Assembly: GCF_019649055.1 (NCBI RefSeq)
Contig: NW_026570236.1
Span: 186,001-250,000, forward strand
Source of the DNA: Paramacrobiotus metropolitanus
Lineage: Eukaryota > Tardigrada > Eutardigrada > Parachela > Macrobiotidae
DNA: 64,000 nt
Direction of reading: 5' to 3'
Part shown: positions 45,757 to 57,231 of the stretch, in pieces
How the letters are laid out: each line of letters begins with the position of its first letter
How positions within the stretch are numbered: the stretch's first letter is position 1
Program-made: the position numbers and the translations under genes
Notes under the pieces: model-generated
The model's input: only the letters and a program-made list of their open reading frames with translations
What the model was told of the DNA's origin: nothing
Databases searched by the model: none

Positions 45757-47397
45757 TTAATCGATGTCATTCACATTCATTTGCCACGAACTCAGTAAGA
45801 GATCATCATAATTTGCATTAGAATCGTTAAGGTAAAATCTAGGCATCATACTTTCCGATACATCATAAAAACCGTAATCTCGAAATTGATTTTCACCTAA
45901 CGACCGTCTCGTGCGCGCTTTGGCAAGATCTGCAGCTACCCCGCCATTTATTTCCCAGGATAGAGATAGCGGATCAATGTATACACCACTGTAACCGATG
46001 CGACAGCACTGTAACCATTCCAGATGATAATCATCGTCATAAGGATTTTTGCGTCTGGCCAGTCCCGTTAGAACGTAGCCGCTGTCGCAGAAAACCAGAA
46101 ACTGTTGAGCATCGTAGTACTCCCAGAATCTAGAAACGGCAAAGGCAATCCTTTAAATAATTATCCAGCAATCTACTGTAACTAGCGCCGTCAACAGTTG
46201 AGTCAAAACTAAAAACTTCCACAAAAGCTGTGTTTACTGGTCATGTGTGGGCTTGTACAGGCACGTGGTGTAATCTATGTAGTATCCCGGCGGAGTGCGA
46301 CAGCATTTATATGTATTAGGAGCATCCTCTCCCTTAGATCGAAATATCACGAAAGCCGCATCATTATCCCAGAAGCCTACGTCAATGCATAAAATTATAC
46401 CAACAACTTGGTTGGACATCACTTTTACCTGTGTAAAACCCATATATATATGTGCTGTACGCAGTTATCCATATTTATGATTTTACCAGTTATAAACGTG
46501 TTGACGGTGTTTGTAGCATTTTTTGGGCTAAAGCAAAATGCTTCCGTTGTCAAATTTCGCATAATACATCCGGAGTAATAAGGGTATAAACCGTTGAGCT
46601 GTGGTTTATATGGGAATAAAAATCTGCACCATATTACAGTAAGCCTCTGTAAAAAGCACACAATTTGTTGCATACGACAGTGACGGTTTCAGTAGACAAA
46701 TTATTGATAATGCAAAATAATTTACATTGTAATCAATCGATTTCATGCAAAAGCCGGTTGTGTGTTTTACGCTATCGTAATCAATTTTGCTGTATCAACC
46801 ATCATAGAATTAAGCACACAAAATAAAATTTACTACGCTGCATGTAGTGGTAATAATTATAGGATTCTATTAGTCCAGTCTGTCACTATGCACCAAACCA
46901 TACCTTAAAGTCGTCGTTGTTATCCCTAAAAAATGAACAAAGATGAGAAATACGTCTTGTATACGTAAAAACGTTTTTCGAGAATAATAAATTAAAACTA
47001 TAACTCCAGTGGTCAAATGCCCCAAAGGAAACCTAGTCACCTTATTCCGATGACCCCCTCTCCGTCCAGACATTCGACATTCCATTTCCGCAGTACATCT
47101 TTGGGACCACCGTTTGTATGAACAGTGTCAATAAACGTGTCACCCTGCACAGTAAATTTAAAAAGCGCGTAAAACCAGTTGGCGCGAATATTATAAAAAA
47201 TGTATTCGGGTGAAAATAATTTTTTATAATACTGGTACAAGACTGGGCTGAATCTGAATTCTGAATGCATTATATTTTCGCCTGCTTACGGTTCCATACT
47301 GCAGATAGGTGCCATAATAACGCATGGTACACGAAACCACTGCGAGTCGCATGATTAGAATTATCCCAACAAGAAGAAAAGCGCAACGCAGTGGCAT
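45757..47397 (-). CDS. Secreted protein with internal CCR repeats, dermatopontin-like, unassigned
   Basis: Not firmly recognised. Exons on the minus strand: 47397-47290, 47144-47041, 46925-46904 (22 nt), 46428-46238, 46129-45757; 265 residues, all phases consistent. The N-terminus is a signal peptide (MPLRCAFLLVGIILIMRLAV). Three repeat-like units follow, each a hydrophobic strand, a charged W- or Y-containing strand and cysteines: DVLRKWNVECLDGEGVIGI; TYKCCRTPPGYYIDYTTC; LEWLQCCRIGYSGVYID. The pattern of a D-rich segment, W or Y and C/CC recalls dermatopontin (DRxWxFxCC), an extracellular matrix protein, but identity is low. The last 80 residues are acidic without cysteine. An upstream in-frame ATG (47598) exists but would bury the signal peptide. 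It sits between two transporters on the same strand. Confidence 0.62.
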
Positions 47398-49073
47398 CAG
47401 ACATTTGATATTAAATAACGATGCAAATTTTGAAATAAGATGTTTATGGTGTTGGTCCACTGCAACAAATAGGTAACGCTGGAAAATCGTTGCCGAATCC
47501 ATGCTCGAATGATGAATGTGTACTGAATATAGAATTTTAAAATCGGTATCTGGTGTTAATGGACAATTTTGATGTACCATAACCACAACGATATTCATTA
47601 TGGTCAGCTATCTATAGAAGTACTTCTAAGCATGGCAGTTTTTTAAATCTGTTGAATAATCCCAAGCATGACGGTAAAATTCCATTGCTAAAACGTGCCA
47701 ATCTGTATACAAGGGCAGACAGAAGAAAGGTAAATTAGAATATCAGCTTCTAACCTCGCGTAAAGCCATTCGTTCGTTTGTTTTATAAGTTGTAACAAAT
47801 GCATTAAACAACTTAATGTAAATATAACCGGCGTGACCAGCAGCATTCCCTGAAATGAAATTAAACCGTGAAATATTACCGGTCAACGCCACCAGCTCGT
47901 TAGCGATGCGTGCGTTTTCCTTATAAAAATTGCCCAGTAACATAATAATTATAATCACCGTAGACGTACGCGATGTACAAGCTTGTCCGGTAATTTCTGC
48001 CGGTTCAATAGAGCGAAATACACAAATTTGCGTGTTACGCCAAACGTAGTGTAGTGGCAATCGCTATAGCGCAAACTTCGCGCTAAATATGTGCTTTCAG
48101 AACCTTTACGACAGAAATTACCGTAATCCTATCGTTTTTTGAGGAACCTAATATTTGTCCATAAGCAGAGTATTCGAAAATTTTATGGCAAATACCAAGT
48201 ACTATAGGTATGTACTGTTACGTTGTAGGTAAAATTCTGAAACGTAAAGATTTAGTCAGTCTTATATGGTGTATATGGAGTTTAAATAATTGTTTGCTGC
48301 TGGTGTTTGACATAGAAAATTTGAAATGTATGATAAAAACAACAGCGAATTGAACACGTTAGTTCAGTGTTATTTCACGTCAATATCTCATTACATGTGG
48401 ATAGTCTTTGAAGGCATACGTATACCTACTTCCATTACCTGCACCTAGAAGAAGCGAAAAAAAAACAACTTTCTGTCAGCCACTAGTCGAGACCGATTAA
48501 AAATTGCATATTCTTTGTTTGAAAACTAAGTCAGTTTATATTCAGACGAAGGTTTAGGTATATATAATATATAACTAATTGAACCGTATCGTTGATACAA
48601 ACAGATGTAAAAAATTTGTTAATACTAACTGGAACATTTTGCAGCACTGAGAGCCTGGGACCGATTACAACAATTAATAACTAAAATAATTAACTATTAT
48701 TTTTAACTTCGATGGCCGAATCGTGGATTAACAATGAAACCTTTATTAACGCAATCAAAGACCGTGCGAAGTCGGAACACTGTATCCAAGATGTTCACGC
48801 ATCACGGGCAGGTTTTGAACCAATATTGCAACCGAATTCCTGTACAGACAAAATGCAACAGAGCAATAGTAATTTCTATCACAATTTGAGCAATGCGCTG
48901 GTGAGACGGACCTGAAACTGGGAAATGCCGGTGCAGTCGCGATAATGCGAAGCACTAGGGATACTTGTAGTACTTTGTGCTAATGTGCAATATATACAGA
49001 ACAACAAACACAAACACTACAAAAATTCTTGAGCTGAACAGACAGTTGATATGTACAAACCAAGAACAAAAAT
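47398..49073. other. Intergenic region with weak ORFs
   Basis: AT-rich. A 67-codon ATG ORF lies on the plus strand at 48712-48915 (MAESWINNETFINAIKDRAK) and a minus-strand open stretch at 47743-47943 (MLLGNFYKENARIANELVAL). Neither has a recognised domain or partner exons. Nothing else is supported. Confidence 0.4.
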
Positions 49074-49079
49074 TTTATT
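49074..49079 (-). terminator. Polyadenylation signal of the second GLUT-like gene
   Basis: AATAAA on the minus strand (TTTATT on plus) 10 nt after the stop codon at 49090. Confidence 0.45.
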
Positions 49080-49089
49080 ATGATTGCTT

Positions 49090-52000
49090 TTATTTGTAGC
49101 GCGAGTGCAGTTCCGTCTGAATTTCTTCGAACGTTTTGCCCTTTGTTTCTACGGCATGCGACCAGACGAAGAGGGCGAACAGTCCCGAGCAAACGGCAAA
49201 GGCCGCAAAAACCCACTCATCCATGGCGGCATGGAGAATGGGGAACAGGAAGACGATGGCGATGCCGGCTAAATGACTGCACGTCGAGACGACCATCATC
49301 GCTACCCCACTGGTCCGCTTCTCGAACATCTCTGATACAAGGATCCACGGCACAAATGCTGGCCCCAAGTTATACACGATCATAAACACGAGAACGCATC
49401 CGATACTGATATATCTGGAAAAAATAAAAAGCATTAAAAAAAGACATTAAAAAGGTAAAAAAATATCTGGAAATTATGAAATTGTTAAATTATGTTACTG
49501 GTATTTTATTGCTATCGTTAGGTTTCAATCGATTGGAGCACAGAAAACTGAGAAAAGATATTTTTATGCAACAAAATTTCAAACGTAAAAGTATCTCTGT
49601 TACGTGTCGCAGCAAACGTCAGTTCTAAAAGTATAACTGAAAAGGTCACCAGTGTTAATTTTTGTATCAGGATTTATATTATTGTAATCTCCGCATAATA
49701 AACTTATAAAAATTTCTCAAATGACGTACGTTGTAAATTATTGTGGTATAATATGATTTGACTGGATTAGTTAAGAAAAGTTCTTATATTCTTGTGTTAT
49801 GGAATGCCAATGCACGCGAACGTGAATTATTCTGGTTTTTTTAACTGCTTGAAGTCCAAAAAACTGCGGTACTTACTGCGCCCCTGGGTGTTCCTCGGTG
49901 GCATAGGTCATGGCTCCCACCATAGTCCCATTGGTGAGAACCGCCCCGGCGTATCCGATGACCAGCAGTATTTTCCTGCCGGCTCGATCCATGAGCAACA
50001 ATGCCGCTAGCACGGCTATTATCTGTAGACCCATCAACCCCACGGTACCCCAAATTGCATCCGATTCCGGCAACCCGGCAGCGGTAAATATCCCGGTTGA
50101 ATACACCAGAAAGGCTCCGATGCCGGTTAACTGCTGGCTGAGGATGATGATACACGAAAGAAAGACGGTGGAACGGAGCAGTGCATTGCCGAAAAAGCCG
50201 GTAATGGATATTCCTTCTGGAGTATCGCCGTCGTGGTCGCGTTCCGTTAGGATCATTTTGATTTCGCCGGTAACATCAGATTTATCACGTAGCCATACCA
50301 GTGCTTTCTTGGCTGATTTTTGGTCGCGCTTATTAATGAGCAGAAAGCGTGGGCTTTCGGGAAAGAAGGGTAGTGTTCCCCAGAGGGAAAAGTAAGGAAC
50401 AAGAAGGACAAAGGATAGATACGGCCACCACTCGGTAGTACCTATAAAAATAACATGCGTAAAAATTTTTAATTCGAATGTAGCTCAACAGTAGTATAAC
50501 TTCCAGAAGCTTTACTCCAGTTCGCCTATCTCTGTTTAAATTATTTATTATTATTTATTTATTACTAACTTTTAATTTCACTTTGGAAAGAACTTAAAAA
50601 AATTTTTAAAACACAGAAACTAAAATCATACCTAAGAGTTCGCGAAGACCAAATATGTTGGCAATAAGTGTGCCGGTTACCAAAAACAGCCCCGGTATTG
50701 TGCCCATCATTCCGCGCAAATTTGAGGGGCTGATTTCGGCAACATACAAAGGAACAATAGCAATAGCTAATCCTATATTCATCCCGATGATGATGCGGCC
50801 CACAATGAGCACTTCGAATGATGCAACCAATCGGCATATCCCTGATAGAACCGCTCCCACAATACCGAAGATATTGGTAAATAACAGCGTTTTCTTGCTG
50901 CCGTGTGTATTAATGAGGTAGTTCATAAACCACACGGTGATGCAGGAACCCAACGGCATAAGGGATGCCACCAGTGCCCAGATTGTGTTTAACTCGGTGT
51001 TGGATGCCAGAAGGTCCGCTTGACTAGTGCCGTCGATGTTACTGCACCATAAGGTGACGTCATCGGCGTCTTCGCTAAAAGCGGCAACTGTTCTGTAAAA
51101 GAAACACAAAATTACATTTTTTTCTGTTGTACGCTAGCGCGCGATGATTTCAATCGCAAGCCTAATTGGAAGATTTGCAAAGCTTAACTTGTGAGAACAT
51201 AAAAAATATGAATTAGAGCAGCGAATGACCAAACCGGAAGCCCGGCGCCACCTTACCTTACGGCCTTCCGTATATTTTATCTTAGTCCGATTGTGAGCTT
51301 TATGCATTACACGTATAAAATTATATTGCCAGTCACACAACAGCTCCGTGGCAAAATTATAATAAATGAAACCACATAAGGTATGTACGGTAACTGTTGA
51401 AGTAAACATTTTGAAAAGTTCGACTTTTCTGTAAGTTTTTAAGGTCAAGTAATAAAATCAAATTTTATTAATTATTTGACACTATACTCCTCTTTCAATC
51501 GAGTATCCATGAATGGTGTTTTTGAAAATAAATTATATATGGTTTAGCGTAATATACACTACTCAGTTGCATTTTCTACAATTTATTTCCCGTATTAAAC
51601 AGTTATTCGACGTATCCGTCGCAGTGGTTTGTTTGTCTACGTTTGCAACTGAAAACCCATTATTTTATTGTGTGTACAGGAAAGGTCGTTTCGCTTGAGT
51701 AGAAAAACCGAAAAAGTAAGTACAGCGTAGCATGCCGATATACAACACACGACTATATCTTACACGTATACGCATGCCAGTCTTTGTTCTTTGGTGAAGA
51801 TTTCGATAAGACATTTGTGCGCAAATGCTTAAATATTTATAAGTAGTGTACTTATTTGGTATTCACTTACATCTATTAGGAATAAATGGTTGTAATGAAT
51901 AAATTAAGTAAGGTTACAGCATATTTCCAGCGGCACTAGCGCAATAATTAATTTATGCACAATTATTGGAATCCTGTGCTAAGCTTTTGCGTGCACGTGT

Positions 52001-54103
52001 CGTTGTAAGAGAAACCGTAACATAACAGCGCAGAGCCGATGCAGTTAAGAATTCAAGCCATCGAAAAGAACAAAATACAATTTGTATGCTGCAATACATT
52101 CTCTTTGAAAATTTGTGCAGAATTGCATGCATTCATTATTCCCGACAGTGTTGTGTTTACTATTGCCCCAAAACCTTATTTACTTTTTACTTTTCGTCTG
52201 GCTATTGACTTTACTATTTACTTTACTATTTACTTTTCATAATCTTTCTTCGTTACTTTTACTTACTTTTTACTTTTTTTATCGTATCCTTACTTACTTT
52301 CACTAACTTAGTAATCACTAGTAAACTAGTATTTAGTATTCGTGTTTTGCGATAAATCGCAGTATGCAACAAAAGTTTTCAATTTTGCCATAACTATTCG
52401 TTTCTTAAGCATATTACGTATCTAAAACAAAAATAACTGCTTGTACTTTGCGACAGTGTGCACACCGATTAATTTTAATTTGTGCTCAGAAATTTGTTTC
52501 AATGAAACGATTTGGTTCTGTGTAAAATTACAGTACTTATTTTTTAACAAAAATTAGCAAAAAGTAATTACACCGTATCCGGTGCCAAGTTAAGTATTGC
52601 AGTGAAGCAGCACTAGCTGATACGCCTGGCAGTCACGTAACTCGCCCACCTAAGCGGTTGAAGGCGTCTGCAGTGCAGAAATTTTAGCGCTTCAGAAGAA
52701 AACCTGTACTGCCAAACGTAACTGCTATAGAAAAAAGCATGTTCAGCAGAATTCTGATGATGCCCGTCACTTTTATCTGTTGCGGATGCTTAGGAAAAGG
52801 ACTGCTTTACTAATTAAACTATTCCCGTTTCGCGCCTCTTACTTTTACTTACTATTTACTTCTGAATTACTATTTACTGCCCCGGCTGCTCTTACTTTTA
52901 CTTTACTTTTCACTTTTCCGTTTTGCTGCTTACTTACTTTTTACTTAATTAGTAAAAGGCAAAAACGGCTTACTAAGTAAGGTTTACTGTTTACTTTTAC
53001 TAAGTAAAGCAACACTTATTCCCGAGTTTTATCACGTTTGCTTAATTATAGCGATAGCGTTCCTGCAATAATTACAGTATTTTGAATGCAAGGCGCACAC
53101 ACCATTGTATAATTTTTCTGCAGTTTGTTAAGGAAAGAAATATGTTACAAGACCGCAATTTATATCAAAATTCGAGGTTTTCGTACTTGGAATTAAACAT
53201 TTATTTAGAATGAAGTTGTGTCCACTACTATCACTCACTAATATTGCAGGCCTACAGATATTTCGTATTTACACTGCTGAATTCCGATAAGATAACCGGT
53301 CGAAGGTATACAAAAGTAATACCGTGTCCTAAGCTTTATGTTCACAGCAAATACTTCAAGATTCTAGCTGCAAAGATAGACACTTCAGTTCTTAGGAAAT
53401 ATTTGGATCAATAATAACTAATAAGGTACGTTATTACGTTACATTTTTTTGGTCAGAAAAATAATCAATGATGAAACCGACTGGTCAGCAACAGCCATAC
53501 GGCGTGCATAGGTTAATAGTCATTCATCGCATTTGTGAATTGTGCAAATATCGCAGCAAGGACGATTATACGAGTATATGCAGAACGTCACCGCTACAGA
53601 ATAAATTACGTTCCAGAAAATGTCGAAAGTCTTCTACAATTTTGCAAACTATAGAATCGCCGGTAAGTAAAAGTAGGACTTACACGATCGCAGCCGTTCT
53701 ACATACCTGAATGAGATTGCACAATTACCGATTTCATTCATGAGCATAAGTGCATAGCCATGAATAATTATTAATTAATATGGCGCCTGCTAATTGAACG
53801 ATACCTGTTGCATAAAACATTCGTGTCGCCGACAGCCGATCCATTGACAATAATCCCGGCTGCGGCTGGCTCCGGTGTCTCGCCTAATCTCTGACACTTC
53901 ACCTGTCTAATCCAGTGAATAATCTCCCGTTGCGGCGCATTGACAATGCCCATAGCGAATCCAATAGGGAACCACGTCCCGAATGCTAGCGCGACCACCA
54001 GCATTAGCAGTTTACATGTTAAACGGCCCTCATCATCCGTGTGATGAGCCTCGTCGCTGGTCATTCTGAGCAGTTCGTCTTTCCTCTCTTGTGTCCGACA
54101 CAT
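49090..54103 (-). CDS. GLUT-type (SLC2) facilitative sugar transporter, second copy
   Basis: Major-facilitator sugar transporter. Exons on the minus strand: 54103-53805, 51092-50632, 50441-49877, 49414-49090; 549 residues from 54103, or 536 from the ATG at 54064. A TATA box at 54127-54134 would start transcription near 54103, so the ATG at 54064 is the likelier start. TM1 ends GFAMGIVNAPQ, matching GLUT TM1 (GxxxGVINAPQ). The first loop is unusually long, with three or more cysteines and an NGS site. Other motifs: GRIIIGMNIG, PLYVAEISPSNLRG, PESPRFLL, QQLTGIGAFLVYSTGIF, DRAGRK, GPAFVPWILVSEMF and the tail ETKGKTFEEI. The first intron is 2.7 kb; none of its introns matches the one in the first copy. 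Substrate unknown. Confidence 0.93.
52178..52310. repeat. Degenerate TTTACT / TTACTTTTTAC tandem repeat, first tract
   Basis: Dense head-to-tail copies of TTACTTT, TTTACTA and TTACTTACTTTTTAC. Low complexity, strongly pyrimidine-biased on the plus strand. Confidence 0.8.
52838..53015. repeat. Degenerate TTTACT / TTACTTTTTAC tandem repeat, second tract
   Basis: Same motif family as the tract at 52.2 kb, ending in short inverted copies (ACTTAGTAAA/TTTACTAAGT style), so the right end can fold back on itself. Confidence 0.8.
53468..53662 (+). CDS. Hypothetical nested exon opposite the GLUT-like intron
   Basis: 65 codons from tandem ATGs (MMKPTGQQQPYGVHRLIVIH) to a GTAAGT donor, phase 0. Basic, with a CELC pair and two more cysteines. 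No second exon could be assigned; unspliced, the frame stops at 53710. Unrecognised. Confidence 0.2.
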
Positions 54104-54126
54104 TTTTCCAACGGCTGGACGCTGGG

Positions 54127-54134
54127 CTTTTATA
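54127..54134 (-). promoter_or_regulatory. TATA box of the second GLUT-like gene
   Basis: TATAAAAG on the minus strand, 24-31 nt upstream of the ATG at 54103. Typical TATA-to-start spacing puts the transcription start at about that ATG, favouring the next in-frame ATG (54064) for translation. Confidence 0.5.
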
Positions 54135-57100
54135 CACTCACCCCGTGCGGGAACCGGTTCTCTAACCGCAAACGGCACCGCGAATGATGTAAGCCTGAAC
54201 CGTCCACTTGAGGAATTTACCGGTAATTGGCTAACTGCAACACCGCGCGCGGTGGTTCTCACTTAATCAAGGCTGGCCATGACTGGGTCTGCGGTTTATG
54301 GTTTCGTTGACATGACCTGTAAAATGGTATGGATCGAATTATGCAGAATATAGTATTTCCGGTAATGCATTATTCTTGCGGCTCTTATTAACCACTTTAC
54401 ACAACACTGCAGGCAACATGCTAAAACAATGGACAAAATCTGGTAGTTGTAACTTGTACGAGCCGAATACAGCTCACACGTGCTGCATGCAAAACCGTAA
54501 ACATTCCATTTCCACTTACCGTGCATGGTTATTTGCATCGGATAATTTCCATTGGTTATGCAACATCGAATGTATTCTACTAGCGACACTTGTTATATTC
54601 TTTTCTTAGCATTGTAAAAGAAGCACACAAAGTCATATTTTTTCTGCAACGTATAATTATACTCGACGCGATTCATGCTTGAGTGGCGTTTTATATCGAC
54701 GTGAAAAAGATTTTCCTACTCTACACAGTGACGACGTTTGTAGATCATGCCGGCTATGGCAGCCGTTGTCGGCCATGTACTTGGCTGGAAAGTTTATCGC
54801 GGACGCGGAGCACCACTCGCTCACTCGCTATCTTGGTGAGCTGATCGGTAATATTTCTCCGAGTTCTGTTGTGTTGCCCTGGTGGGGTAAGTTTTTTACT
54901 AGGTTGACAGTACCGTACGACTTCCGCTCTGAACTGGGCTACATGGTACATTTTCTGTATGTATCTGTACAGAGTGCAGTTTGCACAGTGGCACACAGGC
55001 GTCGTGTGCGGTACGAGTGGCAGCAAACGTGATCGAATATTTATGCTGACGGATTGGGTTATTTAAGTGGTTATCCAGAAGCGCGCTGATTAGAATTTTA
55101 TTTCTCCGACGGAAAAAGCCTGGATGTACAAAGTGGTAATAGCGGCATCATTATATAATGTTTCGTAGTGCGGTCACGCGAATGACATTGATTATGATCA
55201 CAAAAACACTGCTGCGTTGCTATACAGCACAGACAATATTAAAGTTAATTGTCGATAAATTGGAACTCTTGTGGATCGCAGTATCATTTAGGAAAACTGA
55301 ATAAATTAATGCACAGCATGAAACTGATACTGTACTTGAACTGATACTTTAATTGCTGTTGTTTCCCGTCGACGTCTGTGATATTGCACTTAATGTCTGA
55401 TGCAGAGTAAATTCAACAAAACTATGTCAGATCTCTCACAGTACTGTACTTTGCGTCTGTAGTTACGCACCTAGTAGTGACGGTTGTAGATCTATCAACT
55501 ATGTACGAGAAAATTTTGTTATTTTACAATTTTTATTCTGTAGATATTACTGCTCTGTTCTACACTATCACTAGCTGATTTAAAACAGCACTTATATCTG
55601 TATGCTAAAACGGGAAGTCTCGTTCAGCCAAAAAAACCCACTTCTCCATGCGTTTTACAAGCAGCTGGTTTTACAAGAGGAGATATCTAAATTCCGAACG
55701 CTAATAAAATAATAATAACCGTAAAATAAATAATGTAGGTGGCTGGTATACATACTATCATTGCATAACTGGTTGTCTTGCACTTCAACTGCTGTTGCTG
55801 ACACTGGTGTGATATTTTCGGGATAAGCGGAAGCTGAATCGGGCTTCGAGCCGCTTGCATGTCAGCACCGTACTTGCCGGTTAGCGCAAATACACACCGA
55901 TTTTCAGGATCGGTGGCGATTCGTGGTATTGTTGTTTTGGATTTTAAATTGCACAGTAGTGTGAACGAAAGGCGGCTAAAAATATTGCCATGCAACATCA
56001 CCGGCGCACATGCACAAGCTCCTCGTTAGTTGCACGCGGTACGTTTAAACCACCAAAGCCATGCTCGTATCGATCCTCTTCAGTAGAAAAAAAAAACAAC
56101 AGCGTGCATGTGCCAACATTACTATCATAAATCAACTACGATATTTCTTGCAGAGGACCACGTAATAAGCGTCTACACAAGCCATGCAGCTGATCGCCGT
56201 GCGGGGGTTGCGGCGGGTCCGAGTAGATAGTGCATTAATATTAATTTTTGTTGGCAGCTCGAAAATTTAGTTAGTGTTACCGGTGCATGTTGTTTGCAGA
56301 GGGTTTAGCCACAACAAAAGGTTGTACCTTGAAAATCGGAGAAATCGATGATTATTTGCTCTACATTCAAACGAGGGTTTTAATCTTCATAATTTATTCC
56401 TCTAACTTACGATTATTATAAATGAGTGCCGGCGTCGGTTGTGATAATATGCTGTACTTTATAGTTGTATCTGCATAGTCCCATCATCTATGCATGTATA
56501 AATTTCATCGCACGGCGTAACCACAAAGCGATAAACAACAGTACATTTGTACTGTTGTTGTTGTGTATAATTACGTACAGTAATGTTATTATTTTGCTGT
56601 ATAGGAAACTTTTGCACGTGCATTTAACAATCATGCGTAAGAAGTCTGCAGGATCTTTAAAAATAATAGGTTCCATCTATACAGATATATGCAGGTATCA
56701 GTTTATGATAATTATTAATATACTTTGTGTTATTTTCAATTTTATTTTTTATGCATTTATGCTATAGTGCAACCGCGCCTGCGTTTTTGTTGGTCGCATT
56801 GGTGCCGGCTGCTGTCTATTAAATTATCTACAATATTCCTTGTAGCTTTTGAATTAATGCTACCTAGGTTGCTGGGGCAATGTTTGCGGTAATGAAGCGT
56901 GAGCATAGAACGCCAAATGAATTGGATTTGCGAGATCTCACCACCGTGTTCCACGCATACGGAGTATTAACAGCTGTCAGAATTCGCAAGAGAAACTTGT
57001 GTCTGGTTTAAAAGTTGAGACAGTTTTATATATCAGGCCGCTTATATGCCGGAAGCCTGTTCTTCTTTGCCTTCAAGGCGCATTACGAATCAAGTCTAGT

Positions 57101-57231
57101 CGAATTTACCGGTTTCTGATCCAAAAACGGCGAGCACATTTCTCGATCCATTTTAATGTTCATAAAGAGGTACATCTGGGCGTTTCATATTATTTTGCTG
57201 CAATAATTTTTTGTACAATTGCCCGACAAAG
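54135..57231. other. 3.1-kb intergenic region
   Basis: Separates the second GLUT-like gene (-) from the aldo-keto reductase (+). Apart from the small candidate at 54747-55049, I see no supported exon. The sequence is AT-rich with scattered TACAGTA/GTACTG motifs. Confidence 0.45.
54747..55049 (+). CDS. Hypothetical two-exon microprotein, 49 residues
   Basis: Exon 1 (54747-54835) encodes MPAMAAVVGHVLGWKVYRGR and onward to a GTGAGC donor, phase 2. Exon 2 (54989-55049), after TTTGCACAG, ends in TGA. Alanine/valine-rich with a basic patch. Unrecognised; supported only by splice signals and codon-like composition. Other acceptors in the same stretch would introduce a stop at once. Confidence 0.2.

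Larger units (their letters stand above)
51093..53804 (-). other. 2.7-kb first intron of the second GLUT-like gene
   Basis: Largest intron in the window. It contains two TTTACT-type repeat tracts and, on the opposite strand at 53468-53662, a 65-codon ATG-initiated open frame ending at a clean GTAAGT donor, which could be the first exon of a nested gene. No other coding support. Confidence 0.6.

Noticed and set aside
47743-48060. 105-codon minus-strand frame with an intron-like 30-nt segment
   Set aside because: It starts at a non-ATG codon, the putative intron is too short, and no family is recognisable.
49910-50395. 161-codon plus-strand ORF inside the second GLUT gene
   Set aside because: Antisense shadow of transporter exon 3.
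54679-55032. 117-codon open frame upstream of the second GLUT gene
   Set aside because: Begins at TTG rather than ATG, with no domain or splice support.
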